The position numbers were made by a program, and so were the translations under genes. A stretch of 14,363 bases of DNA from Verrucomicrobiota bacterium (GTDB lineage: Bacteria; Verrucomicrobiota; Verrucomicrobiia; Limisphaerales; DSYF01), in assembly GCA_025457725.1 (NCBI GenBank), contig JALOTU010000017.1, positions 1-14,363 of the forward strand. The letters are read 5' to 3'. The notes beneath the pieces are model-generated. The model searched no databases, was not told where the DNA came from, and worked only from the letters and a program-made list of their open reading frames with translations. Shown piece by piece: positions 7,701-13,993 of the stretch. Every line of letters starts with the position of its first letter. Within the stretch, counting starts at the first letter, position 1.

Positions 7701-9644
7701 GGTCCATCGATCAAAATTGCGGAGCGCTGCGGTGGAAAGCTCCGTTCGATAGCGTTCGATCCGCTCCGTGTTGGCTGCATCACTCAGCGGCCCCTGCCGC
7801 ATGCGTTGCCAACGATCCAGCATGACCATCCAGAACTCGGCATCATTCAGCGCCAACTTCTTCCACCAAAGCGAGTTCACCCCGCGAAAGTAGGCAATGG
7901 TGTTGCCGGGCCAGGCCCAGATCTGGGGATTGGACGGCCGATCGTCGTTGTCGCACCCCATCGATCGGTCAAAATCCCAGATCGGCCCCATCTGAACCAG
8001 GCCGTTGCGGTCCTTGTGATAGAACGTGCTCACCCATAGTCCATCCGCGTTCTGTGCAAACATGTTGAAAACAAAGTGGTCGGCAAAGGATTCGACATCG
8101 ATGAGGGATTCATAATTTCCGTTTGGTACTGCGGCATCGATGTCATTGATGGCCGTCACCAGCCAGTTCGACTGGGCCGGCGGCATGATCTTCGGGTACA
8201 CCGAGGACAGCACATTGATCCCATTGGTCGACTTGCCCGCGGCGATGATGAATTGATCGTCGGGATCAGGTTTATCCAGTTTCCAAACATACCCTCCGGA
8301 GATATCGGGTTCACTGTTGACGGAATCGGGCAACTCGGCCACGTCCACGCGATCCGGCCCCTGCTTGATCTTCTCCATGAACACGTAGACCCCATAGTAG
8401 TCCGAGGAGGAGAGGCTGCCCCCGTCATGATTCAGAAACACCTCCACGAACCGGGTCCGCACCGCATAACGCCCGGCCGCATTGCTGAGTTCGTACATGA
8501 AGGCATTGCGCATCAACGCCCGGTCAAAACTCCAGGGGGCGAAGAGAATCCAGTCCGATTCCGCCGGAAACCCGAACGGCTTGATGGTGCGGGCTTCCTC
8601 GTCCGTTTCCCCCCAGGTTTCGAGCGACAGGTTGGGTTTGTTGGCTGTGTTGCGCAGCGAGGATTCACCGCGGCGTCGAATGCCGGCCCGCGATGCGATG
8701 GAGGGTTTGTTGGTCAAACGGGTCACCCCGTCGAGCGGCTCGAAAAACATCACCTGGCTTGACTGCCGGGTGGGGGTCAAGGGATCGGGGATCTCCCCTG
8801 CCCCGAAATTATCGACCACCACCAATGGCAGATCCGAGGAAAACGCGGCTGCGCCGGTGTCCAGGTGATGGAATGTTTCGCTCACCACGGGACCATCCAC
8901 CAACCCGGACTCGAAGGCGCGCGCGCGCACCCGAACCGTTGTGCTCACCGGAATCCCCGACACATACAGGAACGCGTTGGCGTCAGGAATCGTCCCGTCC
9001 AGGGTGAAGCGGATCTCCGCTGTGGGCGAGTCGACGGAAAGCAGAAGAGTGAAGGGCACTGTAAACGTGCCGCTGTCCGCCGAAAACTTCACCGCATCCG
9101 CAATCGCCTGTCCGTTGGCAGATCCCGGGCTGGGTGCCGCAAAATAGGCGTGCACACCGGACGCCGCGTCGACTCCATACGAAATGTCGGCACTCTGACC
9201 GGGGTATTCCGGGTTGTACTGGTAGGCAACCGTTTCACCATCCGGCTCGACCAACGCCAGGTATTCCCCACCCGATCCCAGTTTGAAACTGGCGTGCAAT
9301 TCGTTGCCCACTACCGCATCGACGGAATCATCTGCGAACACCACCAGATAGCCGTCATCGGCGAGAGGGGACGTTGCAGCGGTGCTGGGGAACTGCCATT
9401 TTCGAAGATCGGACGGGTCGTCGGTCAAATACCATCCCGCCAGGTCCACCGCCGCTCCCGAACTGTTGTGGATTTCAATCCAATCCTCGTAGAGGCCTTC
9501 GGCAGTCGCCAGCGTCGACTCGTTCTTCGCCATGAACTCGCTGATCTCCACTCCCTCAACCTGCGCCGAACCCAGAATCCATCCGGCAGACAATGCGCCT
9601 GCCAGCAACCAGTACCTGAATGTGTTCCCGCATAATTGCATCAT
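4785..9644 (-). CDS. Giant secreted CotH kinase-like protein with four lamin-tail domains
   Basis: This 1619-residue protein has a signal peptide (cleavage near residue 28, GSAQ|VEG). In order it shows: a lamin-tail domain at about 30-175 (EISEFMAKNES, DWIEIHNSSG); a chitobiase/Fn3-like strand module at about 190-262 (IRFTLDGTIP); a CotH kinase-like domain at about 290-640, with GIRRRGESS, IKPFG, YGVYVFMEKIK and GPIWDFDRSMG (Asp557, Asp559); a second chitobiase-like module at about 680-750 (YFTLDGSDP); lamin-tail domains at about 770, 948 and 1088; an InlB-type repeat at about 1258-1322; a jelly-roll binding domain at about 1326-1496; calcium-binding thrombospondin-3-like repeats at about 1499-1549 (DGDADGMQDAWE, DGDGDGVWNIDEF); and a C-terminal beta module. 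CotH is known as a spore-coat protein kinase in Bacillus; the role of these large secreted relatives is not established. ATG 9644 has GAGGA 7 bases upstream. It lies between the two glycosidase genes of the apparent operon, suggesting a surface or adhesive role in the same process. Confidence 0.92.
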   Translation of the reverse strand: MMQLCGNTFRYWLLAGALSAGWILGSAQVEGVEISEFMAKNESTLATAEGLYEDWIEIHNSSGAAVDLAGWYLTDDPSDLRKWQFPSTAATSPLADDGYLVVFADDSVDAVVGNELHASFKLGSGGEYLALVEPDGETVAYQYNPEYPGQSADISYGVDAASGVHAYFAAPSPGSANGQAIADAVKFSADSGTFTVPFTLLLSVDSPTAEIRFTLDGTIPDANAFLYVSGIPVSTTVRVRARAFESGLVDGPVVSETFHHLDTGAAAFSSDLPLVVVDNFGAGEIPDPLTPTRQSSQVMFFEPLDGVTRLTNKPSIASRAGIRRRGESSLRNTANKPNLSLETWGETDEEARTIKPFGFPAESDWILFAPWSFDRALMRNAFMYELSNAAGRYAVRTRFVEVFLNHDGGSLSSSDYYGVYVFMEKIKQGPDRVDVAELPDSVNSEPDISGGYVWKLDKPDPDDQFIIAAGKSTNGINVLSSVYPKIMPPAQSNWLVTAINDIDAAVPNGNYESLIDVESFADHFVFNMFAQNADGLWVSTFYHKDRNGLVQMGPIWDFDRSMGCDNDDRPSNPQIWAWPGNTIAYFRGVNSLWWKKLALNDAEFWMVMLDRWQRMRQGPLSDAANTERIERYRTELSTAALRNFDRWTQHIPSSEWTDKVDAFQNHVLARGQWVDDQFIDPPAFSQPGGLVPAGYALSLTGPEAKYFTLDGSDPRAVGGAPAGTAYSSPVTLTANTLVKARAWDGTPFGDAPTDWPWSALSEALFIVEPAPLAITEIMYHPRPPSGAAESGFTASDFEFIEVQNTSASGCSLVGVQLLEGVQFDFTCGNALTLAAGAHGVVVRNLEAFKARYTNSASLNILGIYNGRLSDSTENIRLGYDLPNLPALASFDYEDDWYPSTDGEGFSLVLIDPQSDPAAWDSKQAWRHSAGVDGSPGTADPAPDHPPGSVVINEVLSHQDTDNPGDWIELHNTTGSAIDVGGWFLSDSRGQLKKYAIPAGTVIPPNGYAVFTEHDHFGSAFALSEHGDSVYLSSGNGGELSEPAYRASQSFGGQDRDVTFGRHLRADGVADFASLLVPTMGSANSGPKVGPIVIEEIMYNPPNGGHEYIRIRNTSGQAVPLYDAANPSNVWKVAGIDFEFPAGVELAPDHYLLLVRDTITPALFRQAYGIPPSVLIFIYAGALDNDADTILLKKPGAPEVATGYVPRIVVEQVKYNDSSPWPPDANGLGKALGRVNHAAYGNDSSNWQAVVPAYGPVMYELIVHSGSGDGEYAPGTLVAIEADPAGTNQAFEQWIGNVAAVADVGASSTSLQMPARDTTLTALYTAGPLTFIDADDVWKYHDLGQDLGTAWQAADYNDAAWASGAAQLGYGDGDETTVVGYGGVITNKHVTTYFRKGFAVDEVAALTTVTLRLLRDDGAVVYVNGVEVARDGLPTGAIDYQTLANITVGGAAEDTFYEFALPVSVLDPGPNVIAVEIHQQARNSSDISFALQLQGMQSGNTATLDGDADGMQDAWETNHFGSTEAGIPNVDGDGDGVWNIDEFVAGTLPDDPRSYFTVEAFSGSILSWVAMPGRTYAVEWSDDLRQPFTRIAAGLTGGTYADTQHMTNPVNYYRMQVELE

Positions 9645-9651
9645 GACTGGT

Positions 9652-9656
9652 TCCTC
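9652..9656 (-). promoter_or_regulatory. Shine-Dalgarno site of the CotH gene
   Basis: On the minus strand GAGGA lies 7 bases before ATG 9644. It fixes the start at the first of two adjacent ATG codons or the second next to it. It is one of the few clear ribosome binding sites in the window. Confidence 0.6.
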
Positions 9657-9714
9657 AACACCACTGACGCCCTGCCAATTTCATGCTCCCGGTCGCGGCC
9701 GGATCCAACTGAAC

Positions 9715-12156
9715 CTACTGCCTGGGCGGACGCATCAGCCGGAAGAACGCTGCAGAGTCTGCCGAGGGCGGGTCAACATCGTGGTAAACCATGCCATTGG
9801 CAAAAATGAACGGCCCCGCTACCTCCTGCCAGTTGGTGCTGCTGAGATCGGTCGTTTCAAACAGGCGCCAGCCGGTGGCGTCCGACAAGGCAGGCCAGGC
9901 CAACTGGTCGTTCACAATACCGAGCCGGGGCGCATCGGCCACGACGTCTCCAGTCTGCTCCTCGGGCAGGAAGACGCTGACCCGGCGAATGGCGGCCACC
10001 TTTCCCGCGTTGAGCGCGATGCGGAAGTCGGCCCCGCCGTTCTGCCGGTTGCCGAAAAAGCCGTTGGTGACGGTCCAGCGAAAATTCTTCCAGCCGCCGG
10101 TCCCGGTGGTGGTCACGCTGGTGGGATGCGTGGTGTAGGCTGCCGTCAGGCTGTCATACTGGAGTTTGAAGATCGTGCCGACGGTGTTGTCGAAATACTC
10201 GATTTCCACGGTGGCGGCCTGTCCGCCGGTGTTGCTGGAGCAGAAGGCGTCATCGATTTTGAAATAGAAATAGAGATTCGCATTGGTCCGGCAGTCGTGG
10301 TTGCCAAGGAACAGGCCGGACGTGGGTCCATCTGCCCATTGGATGTGGGTCAGGCTGTCGGTGATGTCCGTGGCGCCGAGATACACGGTGGCATCGTCGC
10401 CTCCGCAGGCCACGGGCGTCAGCGCGTTTTCCAGCGGAAGCGTCGAGGTCAGCGCGCGCTGGCCATTGAGCATTTCACGCGCGGCCCCGCTCAGGCGCAG
10501 ATACCAGAACGGATCGCGCCCTTCGTTGTCGAGATAGTGCCCCCAGGTGTTCGTTCCCCCGGCATCATAAATGTCGGGATGGTTGTCGGACATCGGCATG
10601 ATGGCGGTTCCTTCATCATACTCATCAAACATGCCGAGGAAGATTTGATCCGCGCCGCAACTGACCGCGTTGTGAATCCGGGTCCAATAGAAGGCCCCGC
10701 CATTGCGGGCCGTATATTGATACGGAAAAACCGTTTGCTTCAGGTTGTTCCAGGAGAACCCGGGCCAGGCGTGCGGCAGAATCTTCATGCCGAAACCTTG
10801 GAGCTGTTGTCGCCGGGTGATCAGGTCGGGCAAATCGCCCTCCATCCACTCCAGGAGCTGGTCATATTTTCTCAAAACCGGCTGCCAGTTCGCATCGTTG
10901 ATCCGGCCTCGTGAAACACCGCCGATCAGGTAGAGGTTCTGATTCGTAAACCAACTGATCACCGGATCGGCTTCCGCCGCGGTGGAGATATTGTTCCCGG
11001 TTCCAAACCCCCAGATGAACAGGACCGGTTTGCCATTTTCATGAAGATATCGCGGGTCATCAAGAATGCCGCACTGGTTGACCAGATAGTTCCAGTCGTT
11101 GGTGATCACTTCGAGCTGATAAGGAATATCCGCCCGGGTGGTTTCGTTGCCATCCAGCCCGCTGACATCATATTCCAGGGCCCAGACGCGTCCCTCGGCC
11201 GCGGCGGCCTTCCGGACATTGGCGAGCACAAACTCGGGATTGCCGTTGTGGCCGCCGCTGTTCTTGCTCACGAAGCGCTGAAGATAGACCCCGTCGATGT
11301 TGTGTTCACGCATCCACCGGAAGTGGCGTTGCACGGTTTCCAGATCGCGCGAAGAAAACAGATACGCCGGCCGGCCGTCCTGATGCACCATCGCGCCCGC
11401 CGGATAGATTTGGTCGGGATTGTATTCATCGAGCCAGGGCCACATGTCCACGGTGATCTGGCTCGGGGACGGATCAATCCCGGAGGACCGTCCCCAGTGA
11501 CGCCAGCCGAGATCATCCGGATCATTGGGCACGGCAAACCAGCCCTGATAACCGGCCATGACCTTGCCCACCACCGTCTGGTTGTCCGTGAAATCCTTGA
11601 CGGGGCCGGTCGGCGGGGCCAGCCAGGGCTGGGAGAGGGCATAACTGAACTGGGCGTCGGAATAGGGCGCGGTGCTGATTTGCACGCTGGCGATGCGCAA
11701 GGGCGTTCCATCGGTGCCGCTGAGCTGGATCCGAAAATCGTTGCCGCCGTTCTGCCCGCCCGCAAAACGCGGGGCTTGGAAACATTGATAGGAATCGACA
11801 AAACCGCCGACGCCGACGCGGCTGGAGCGGGAATGGATTTCGGCATTGCGATAGAAGCTGCCCAGTGTGGAATCATATTGGACTGCCAGTCGCCCCCGGC
11901 CGGTGTCGTCGTATTCGATGCGCACATAGACGGGCTGGCCCGGCGTCAAGGGAAACGTTCCCGGCACATTGAAATACAAATAATTGGCCGGCAGCCAGAC
12001 CGCGCGCCCGTTGTAGGTATCACTGGTATAAGCACCATCGGGAACACCGGGGCTGGGGATCAGGTTGGCGACCTCCGCGGTTGCCGTCTGGATGACGAAA
12101 GCAAGACCGGAGAGCACAATCGCCACCCAGCAAAACGCAACGTTCAATTGTTTCAC
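9715..12156 (-). CDS. Secreted GH71/99-like glycosidase with two flanking beta domains
   Basis: This 813-residue protein has a signal peptide (hydrophobic core WVAIVLSGLAFVI, cleavage near ATA|EV at residue 27). A TIM-barrel region of the GH71/GH99-like type spans about 190-565. It starts VVGKVMAGYQGWF and carries VDMWPWLDEY. Its FDEYDEGTAI block places Glu512 and Glu515 like the two active-site glutamates in the NEWHEGT motif of GH99 endo-alpha-mannosidases and mannanases. By that analogy it may cut alpha-mannosides internally, but this GH71/99-like branch is poorly characterised and the substrate is inferred, mainly from the GH92 neighbour. Related beta domains lie on both sides of the barrel (about 40-165 and 590-735), and the last 70 residues match the C-terminal module of the CotH protein. 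The start is GTG 12156, chosen because an in-frame stop lies four codons upstream and no Shine-Dalgarno marks another site. It begins one base after the stop of an upstream frame. The CotH gene follows after 70 bases. Confidence 0.88.
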   Translation of the reverse strand: MKQLNVAFCWVAIVLSGLAFVIQTATAEVANLIPSPGVPDGAYTSDTYNGRAVWLPANYLYFNVPGTFPLTPGQPVYVRIEYDDTGRGRLAVQYDSTLGSFYRNAEIHSRSSRVGVGGFVDSYQCFQAPRFAGGQNGGNDFRIQLSGTDGTPLRIASVQISTAPYSDAQFSYALSQPWLAPPTGPVKDFTDNQTVVGKVMAGYQGWFAVPNDPDDLGWRHWGRSSGIDPSPSQITVDMWPWLDEYNPDQIYPAGAMVHQDGRPAYLFSSRDLETVQRHFRWMREHNIDGVYLQRFVSKNSGGHNGNPEFVLANVRKAAAAEGRVWALEYDVSGLDGNETTRADIPYQLEVITNDWNYLVNQCGILDDPRYLHENGKPVLFIWGFGTGNNISTAAEADPVISWFTNQNLYLIGGVSRGRINDANWQPVLRKYDQLLEWMEGDLPDLITRRQQLQGFGMKILPHAWPGFSWNNLKQTVFPYQYTARNGGAFYWTRIHNAVSCGADQIFLGMFDEYDEGTAIMPMSDNHPDIYDAGGTNTWGHYLDNEGRDPFWYLRLSGAAREMLNGQRALTSTLPLENALTPVACGGDDATVYLGATDITDSLTHIQWADGPTSGLFLGNHDCRTNANLYFYFKIDDAFCSSNTGGQAATVEIEYFDNTVGTIFKLQYDSLTAAYTTHPTSVTTTGTGGWKNFRWTVTNGFFGNRQNGGADFRIALNAGKVAAIRRVSVFLPEEQTGDVVADAPRLGIVNDQLAWPALSDATGWRLFETTDLSSTNWQEVAGPFIFANGMVYHDVDPPSADSAAFFRLMRPPRQ

Positions 12157-12157
12157 G

Positions 12158-12465
12158 CTAGTTGATCAATGATTTAAAATGAGAAATGGCAGCAACCGCC
12201 ACCCCGGCGGTTGCTGCCAACGAACTCAACCAACCCAATTTGTTGAGGCAATCTCCGCGGACAACAGCCGTTCGCTGACGTTGCCGCATCTTCCGCCAGT
12301 TGCAGCGATGATAAACCGTCCAGCTGACCAAGGCCGCCTCGAAACCGATATCCCGACGGCCCGCTCCGATTCCGTCCACTCGTGGCGCAGAATCTCCTCA
12401 CGCTCCGCCAGAAACTCCCGGTAGAGACGCGACCTTTCGAGAAGGCTGTTGGCTTGAGAACTCAT
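12158..12465 (-). pseudogene. Short conserved-looking protein gene interrupted by a frameshift
   Basis: From ATG 12465 the frame reads MSSQANSLLERSRLYREFL and then AEREEILRHEWTESERA. In a second frame, picked up just after codon 34-36, the text continues as GRRDIGFEAALVSW and TVYHRCNWRKMRQRQR. Joined, this resembles short bacterial proteins of roughly 60-70 residues that I recall with a pattern like HKW-ESEKAG-x-DIG...A..DW...HR..WR; I cannot name the family. One missing base near 12358 (GCCGTCGGG where GCCGGTCGGG would restore the frame) explains the break, so it is either a real mutation or a sequencing error. The repaired gene would encode about 102 residues, with an extra hydrophobic tail after the conserved part. 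The downstream frame stops with TAG at 12160-12158, one base before the GTG of the GH71/99-like gene. No clear Shine-Dalgarno precedes the ATG. Confidence 0.45.
12187..12219 (-). terminator. Strong 14-bp hairpin with T-rich tail before the glycosidase operon
   Basis: TGGCAGCAACCGCC (12187-12200) and GGCGGTTGCTGCCA (12206-12219) form a perfect 14-bp stem with a 5-base loop. On the minus strand it is followed by TTTCTCATTTTAAATC, a fair intrinsic-terminator tail; on the plus strand no T tract follows. It lies 30 bases before the GTG start of the GH71/99-like gene and inside the frame that ends at 12158. It could terminate the small upstream gene, or act as an attenuator for the operon. Confidence 0.6.
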
Positions 12466-12521
12466 GCACCGTTACCATTCTGTTCAGTGACCTGTCCCAA
12501 TCTAGCTCCCCCGCCCTGGAA

Positions 12522-12548
12522 GTCCATTCCCCCAAAGAGGGGAGTCGG
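12522..12548 (+). repeat. 27-nt intergenic repeat, copy 1
   Basis: The pattern is GTC-C-ATTCCCCCAAA-GAG-GGGAGTCGG. It aligns without gaps to 13833-13859 with 23 of 27 bases identical; three of the four differences fall in the hairpin loop. Within it ATTCCCC (12526-12532) can pair with GGGGAGT (12539-12545), one wobble, around a 6-base loop. It lies 57 bases before the ATG of the small frameshifted gene. Confidence 0.6.
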
Positions 12549-12733
12549 GAGTGCCATGTGACTGGAACCGGGCGAGGTTGTCGCCTTCGGCGTGTCGTGG
12601 AAGGGAGGGTTTGTTCCTGAAGCGGACGCCGAAATCGAGCCACCCCTCTTGGCAAACACTTCGACGGGCACGCAGGCTCGACGCGACAACTGCGGCCGCA
12701 TGACGGGCATTCGCCGGCGCGCGAAATGCAAAT

Positions 12734-12761
12734 CACCTCGGGAACATTCGTTCCCGAGGTG
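12734..12761 (-). terminator. Intrinsic-type terminator of the PEP-CTERM gene
   Basis: CACCTCGGGAAC (12734-12745) and GTTCCCGAGGTG (12750-12761) form a perfect 12-bp stem with a 4-base loop. On the minus strand the stem is followed by ATTTGCATTTCG, a weak T-rich tail. It lies about 35 bases past the stop codon of the PEP-CTERM gene, where a terminator is expected. Confidence 0.65.
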
Positions 12762-12796
12762 GCGCGCCTCAAACTTTCCGTCCCGGGGGACAGTGC

Positions 12797-13660
12797 TTAC
12801 TTGGAATGGCGGCGGCGCAGGAAGAGCCCCAGCCCCGCAAGACCGGCCAGACTGATCGCCGAAGGCTCGGGCACCACCCAGGTGTTCACCAGCGCCGCCT
12901 GCGCGTCAGAGAATTCCTGTTCTGTCAGAACGTTGTCGTAGAACAGCACCTCACCAATCATCCCCTCCATCCATTGCTGGTCGTTCCCGCTCCCTCCGAG
13001 ATACAGAGGCTGCGTGGACGAGAAGTTGCCGTTCGCAACGCTGGTCCCGGCGAGGATACTGTCGTTCTTGGAATCCCAGAATTCGAAGGCACCGGTTGCG
13101 GCGGTGTAGCGCACTCCATAGACAATGGTGTCTCCAACCTCAACCTTCAGATCAGATCCCCCCTTGTTGTACAGGACGCCCCCCATGAACATGTTCATCG
13201 TGCCAGTCTGGTCGTATCTCAGCCCGAACGAGTTTGCTGTGGCCGCATTGCCGTGATTGACAAGAACGGTGTTTCGCACCGGGTCCAACAGGATCGAATC
13301 CGCCTTGAACGCAACGAAGACTGTGAAGCCATCCTTGCCATTGCTGGAGAAATTCAGAAGGGCGTTCTGACTGGCGCCGGCTGGCGCCAACCGAAGGGCG
13401 TTGCGTGTGCTGCCCATGTCCAGTCCGGACAACGCCGTCGGCGAAGTGCTGGCGCTTGGATACAAGACCTTTCCGATGAGGCCCAGCGCATTATAGGCGC
13501 TGCCTCCCGTGCCCTGGTTGACCCACGAGGTGACCTCGTTGCCGTTTGCGAGCAGCACGCTCGATCCAATCTGGGAGTCCAGATCCACAACCAATGCAGC
13601 CTGCGCGGCCATCGCTGTGGCAGCAAGCACTCCAATTGTTACTATGCGGGTATGCTTTAT
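12797..13660 (-). CDS. LamG-like protein with a PEP-CTERM sorting tail
   Basis: Read from ATA 13660 this is a 287-residue exported protein. Its first residues, (I/M)KHTRIVTIGVLAATAMAAQA, make a complete signal peptide. The body (about 23-255) looks like a concanavalin A/LamG-type jelly roll: EVTSWVNQGTGG, a run of beta-strand sequence ending QPLYLGGSGNDQQ, then MIGEVLFYDNVLTEQEF, the usual end of such domains. The C-terminus is a standard PEP-CTERM signal: VPEPSAISL, a short hydrophobic helix, and a basic end (LFLRRRHSK). In known systems an exosortase processes this tail during export to the surface or matrix; no exosortase is in the window. The first conventional start is GTG 13630, but that truncates the signal peptide and loses its basic N-region. 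AGGAA at 13667-13671 sits at ideal distance from the ATA. The gene appears monocistronic, with a terminator at 12734-12761. Ligand and role are unknown; glycan binding is a guess. Confidence 0.87.
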   Translation of the reverse strand: MKHTRIVTIGVLAATAMAAQAALVVDLDSQIGSSVLLANGNEVTSWVNQGTGGSAYNALGLIGKVLYPSASTSPTALSGLDMGSTRNALRLAPAGASQNALLNFSSNGKDGFTVFVAFKADSILLDPVRNTVLVNHGNAATANSFGLRYDQTGTMNMFMGGVLYNKGGSDLKVEVGDTIVYGVRYTAATGAFEFWDSKNDSILAGTSVANGNFSSTQPLYLGGSGNDQQWMEGMIGEVLFYDNVLTEQEFSDAQAALVNTWVVPEPSAISLAGLAGLGLFLRRRHSK

Positions 13661-13666
13661 GTCTGT

Positions 13667-13671
13667 TTCCT
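13667..13671 (-). promoter_or_regulatory. Shine-Dalgarno site pointing to an ATA start codon
   Basis: AGGAA on the minus strand is followed by the 6-base spacer ACAGAC and then ATA-AAG-CAT. The spacing is standard for translation initiation, and there is no ATG, GTG or TTG in frame between the upstream stop codon and GTG 13630. It supports the ATA at 13660-13658 as the functional or ancestral start. Confidence 0.55.
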
Positions 13672-13832
13672 GCTTTTGGTACTAATTCCTGCGGTTTCAC
13701 CTGCTGCTATTGTTCCTTCCTGTCATACAACCCCGCACCCACCGTGGATCCGGGCCTTCGCACTGAAACCTGCTACTGCGTGGAATTGTTTTTCTCAGGC
13801 TTGCGCGACAGGATAAGCGTGGCGCGGCCCTG

Positions 13833-13859
13833 GTCTATTCCCCCAAAAGTGGGAGTCGG
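13833..13859 (+). repeat. 27-nt intergenic repeat, copy 2
   Basis: The pattern is GTC-T-ATTCCCCCAAA-AGT-GGGAGTCGG, matching 12522-12548 at 23 of 27 positions without gaps. ATTCCC (13837-13842) pairs with GGGAGT (13851-13856), one wobble, around an 8-base loop. It lies about 175 bases upstream of the PEP-CTERM start. Confidence 0.6.
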
Positions 13860-13923
13860 TTGGAACGGGCAGCCCGGAAGAGTGAAGGCGTGGCTAAGAT
13901 CTGATCGTCCTGCGGTTCTTGGC

Positions 13924-13957
13924 AGACCCGCGGGGCTCCGATCCGAGCGGCGGGTCT
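13924..13957 (-). terminator. Nested hairpin after the right-edge gene, possible terminator
   Basis: AGACCCGC (13924-13931) and GCGGGTCT (13950-13957) form an 8-bp stem; inside it GCTC (13935-13938) can pair with GAGC (13945-13948). It begins about 37 bases after the stop codon of the right-edge gene. No T tract follows on the minus strand, so its action as an intrinsic terminator is uncertain. Confidence 0.35.
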
Positions 13958-13993
13958 TCACAGACATGCCCCTTCCCCATCGGTGTGGCTCGC

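Larger units (their letters stand above)
12466..12796. other. Intergenic region between the PEP-CTERM gene and the small frameshifted gene
   Basis: These 331 bases contain the terminator-like hairpin at 12734-12761 and one full copy of the 27-nt repeat at 12522-12548. Several short open frames cross it on both strands, but none has a ribosome binding site or a recognisable protein. A promoter for the small gene and the glycosidase operon would be expected near 12470-12530; I saw no convincing consensus. Confidence 0.5.
13661..13993. other. Intergenic region upstream of the PEP-CTERM gene
   Basis: These 333 bases hold the Shine-Dalgarno site for the PEP-CTERM gene, the second full copy of the 27-nt repeat at 13833-13859, and a nested hairpin at 13924-13957 that follows the right-edge gene. 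A plus-strand open frame through this region has no start context or recognisable protein. I did not find a convincing promoter. Confidence 0.5.

Noticed and set aside
9672..9710. CCGG-rich spacer between the GH71/99-like and CotH genes as a terminator or promoter
   Set aside because: Only a 4-bp self-complementary pair is visible and there is no T tract or -35/-10 pair; it does not argue against co-transcription.
9532..12165. Long plus-strand open frames opposite the GH71/99-like gene (460 and 374 codons)
   Set aside because: Both mirror the real coding strand, show no family motifs and begin at arbitrary positions within or beyond neighbouring genes.
12398..12772. Overlapping short minus-strand frames (89-124 codons) in the intergenic region
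   Set aside because: They run through the terminator hairpin and the repeat copy, lack ribosome binding sites, and are rich in Arg/Pro/Ser as expected for non-coding GC-rich DNA.
13680..13775. Similar CCTGCTGCT/CCTGCTACT words upstream of the PEP-CTERM gene as a repeat
   Set aside because: The shared words are about ten bases with a mismatch and low complexity; they are not distinguishable from chance.
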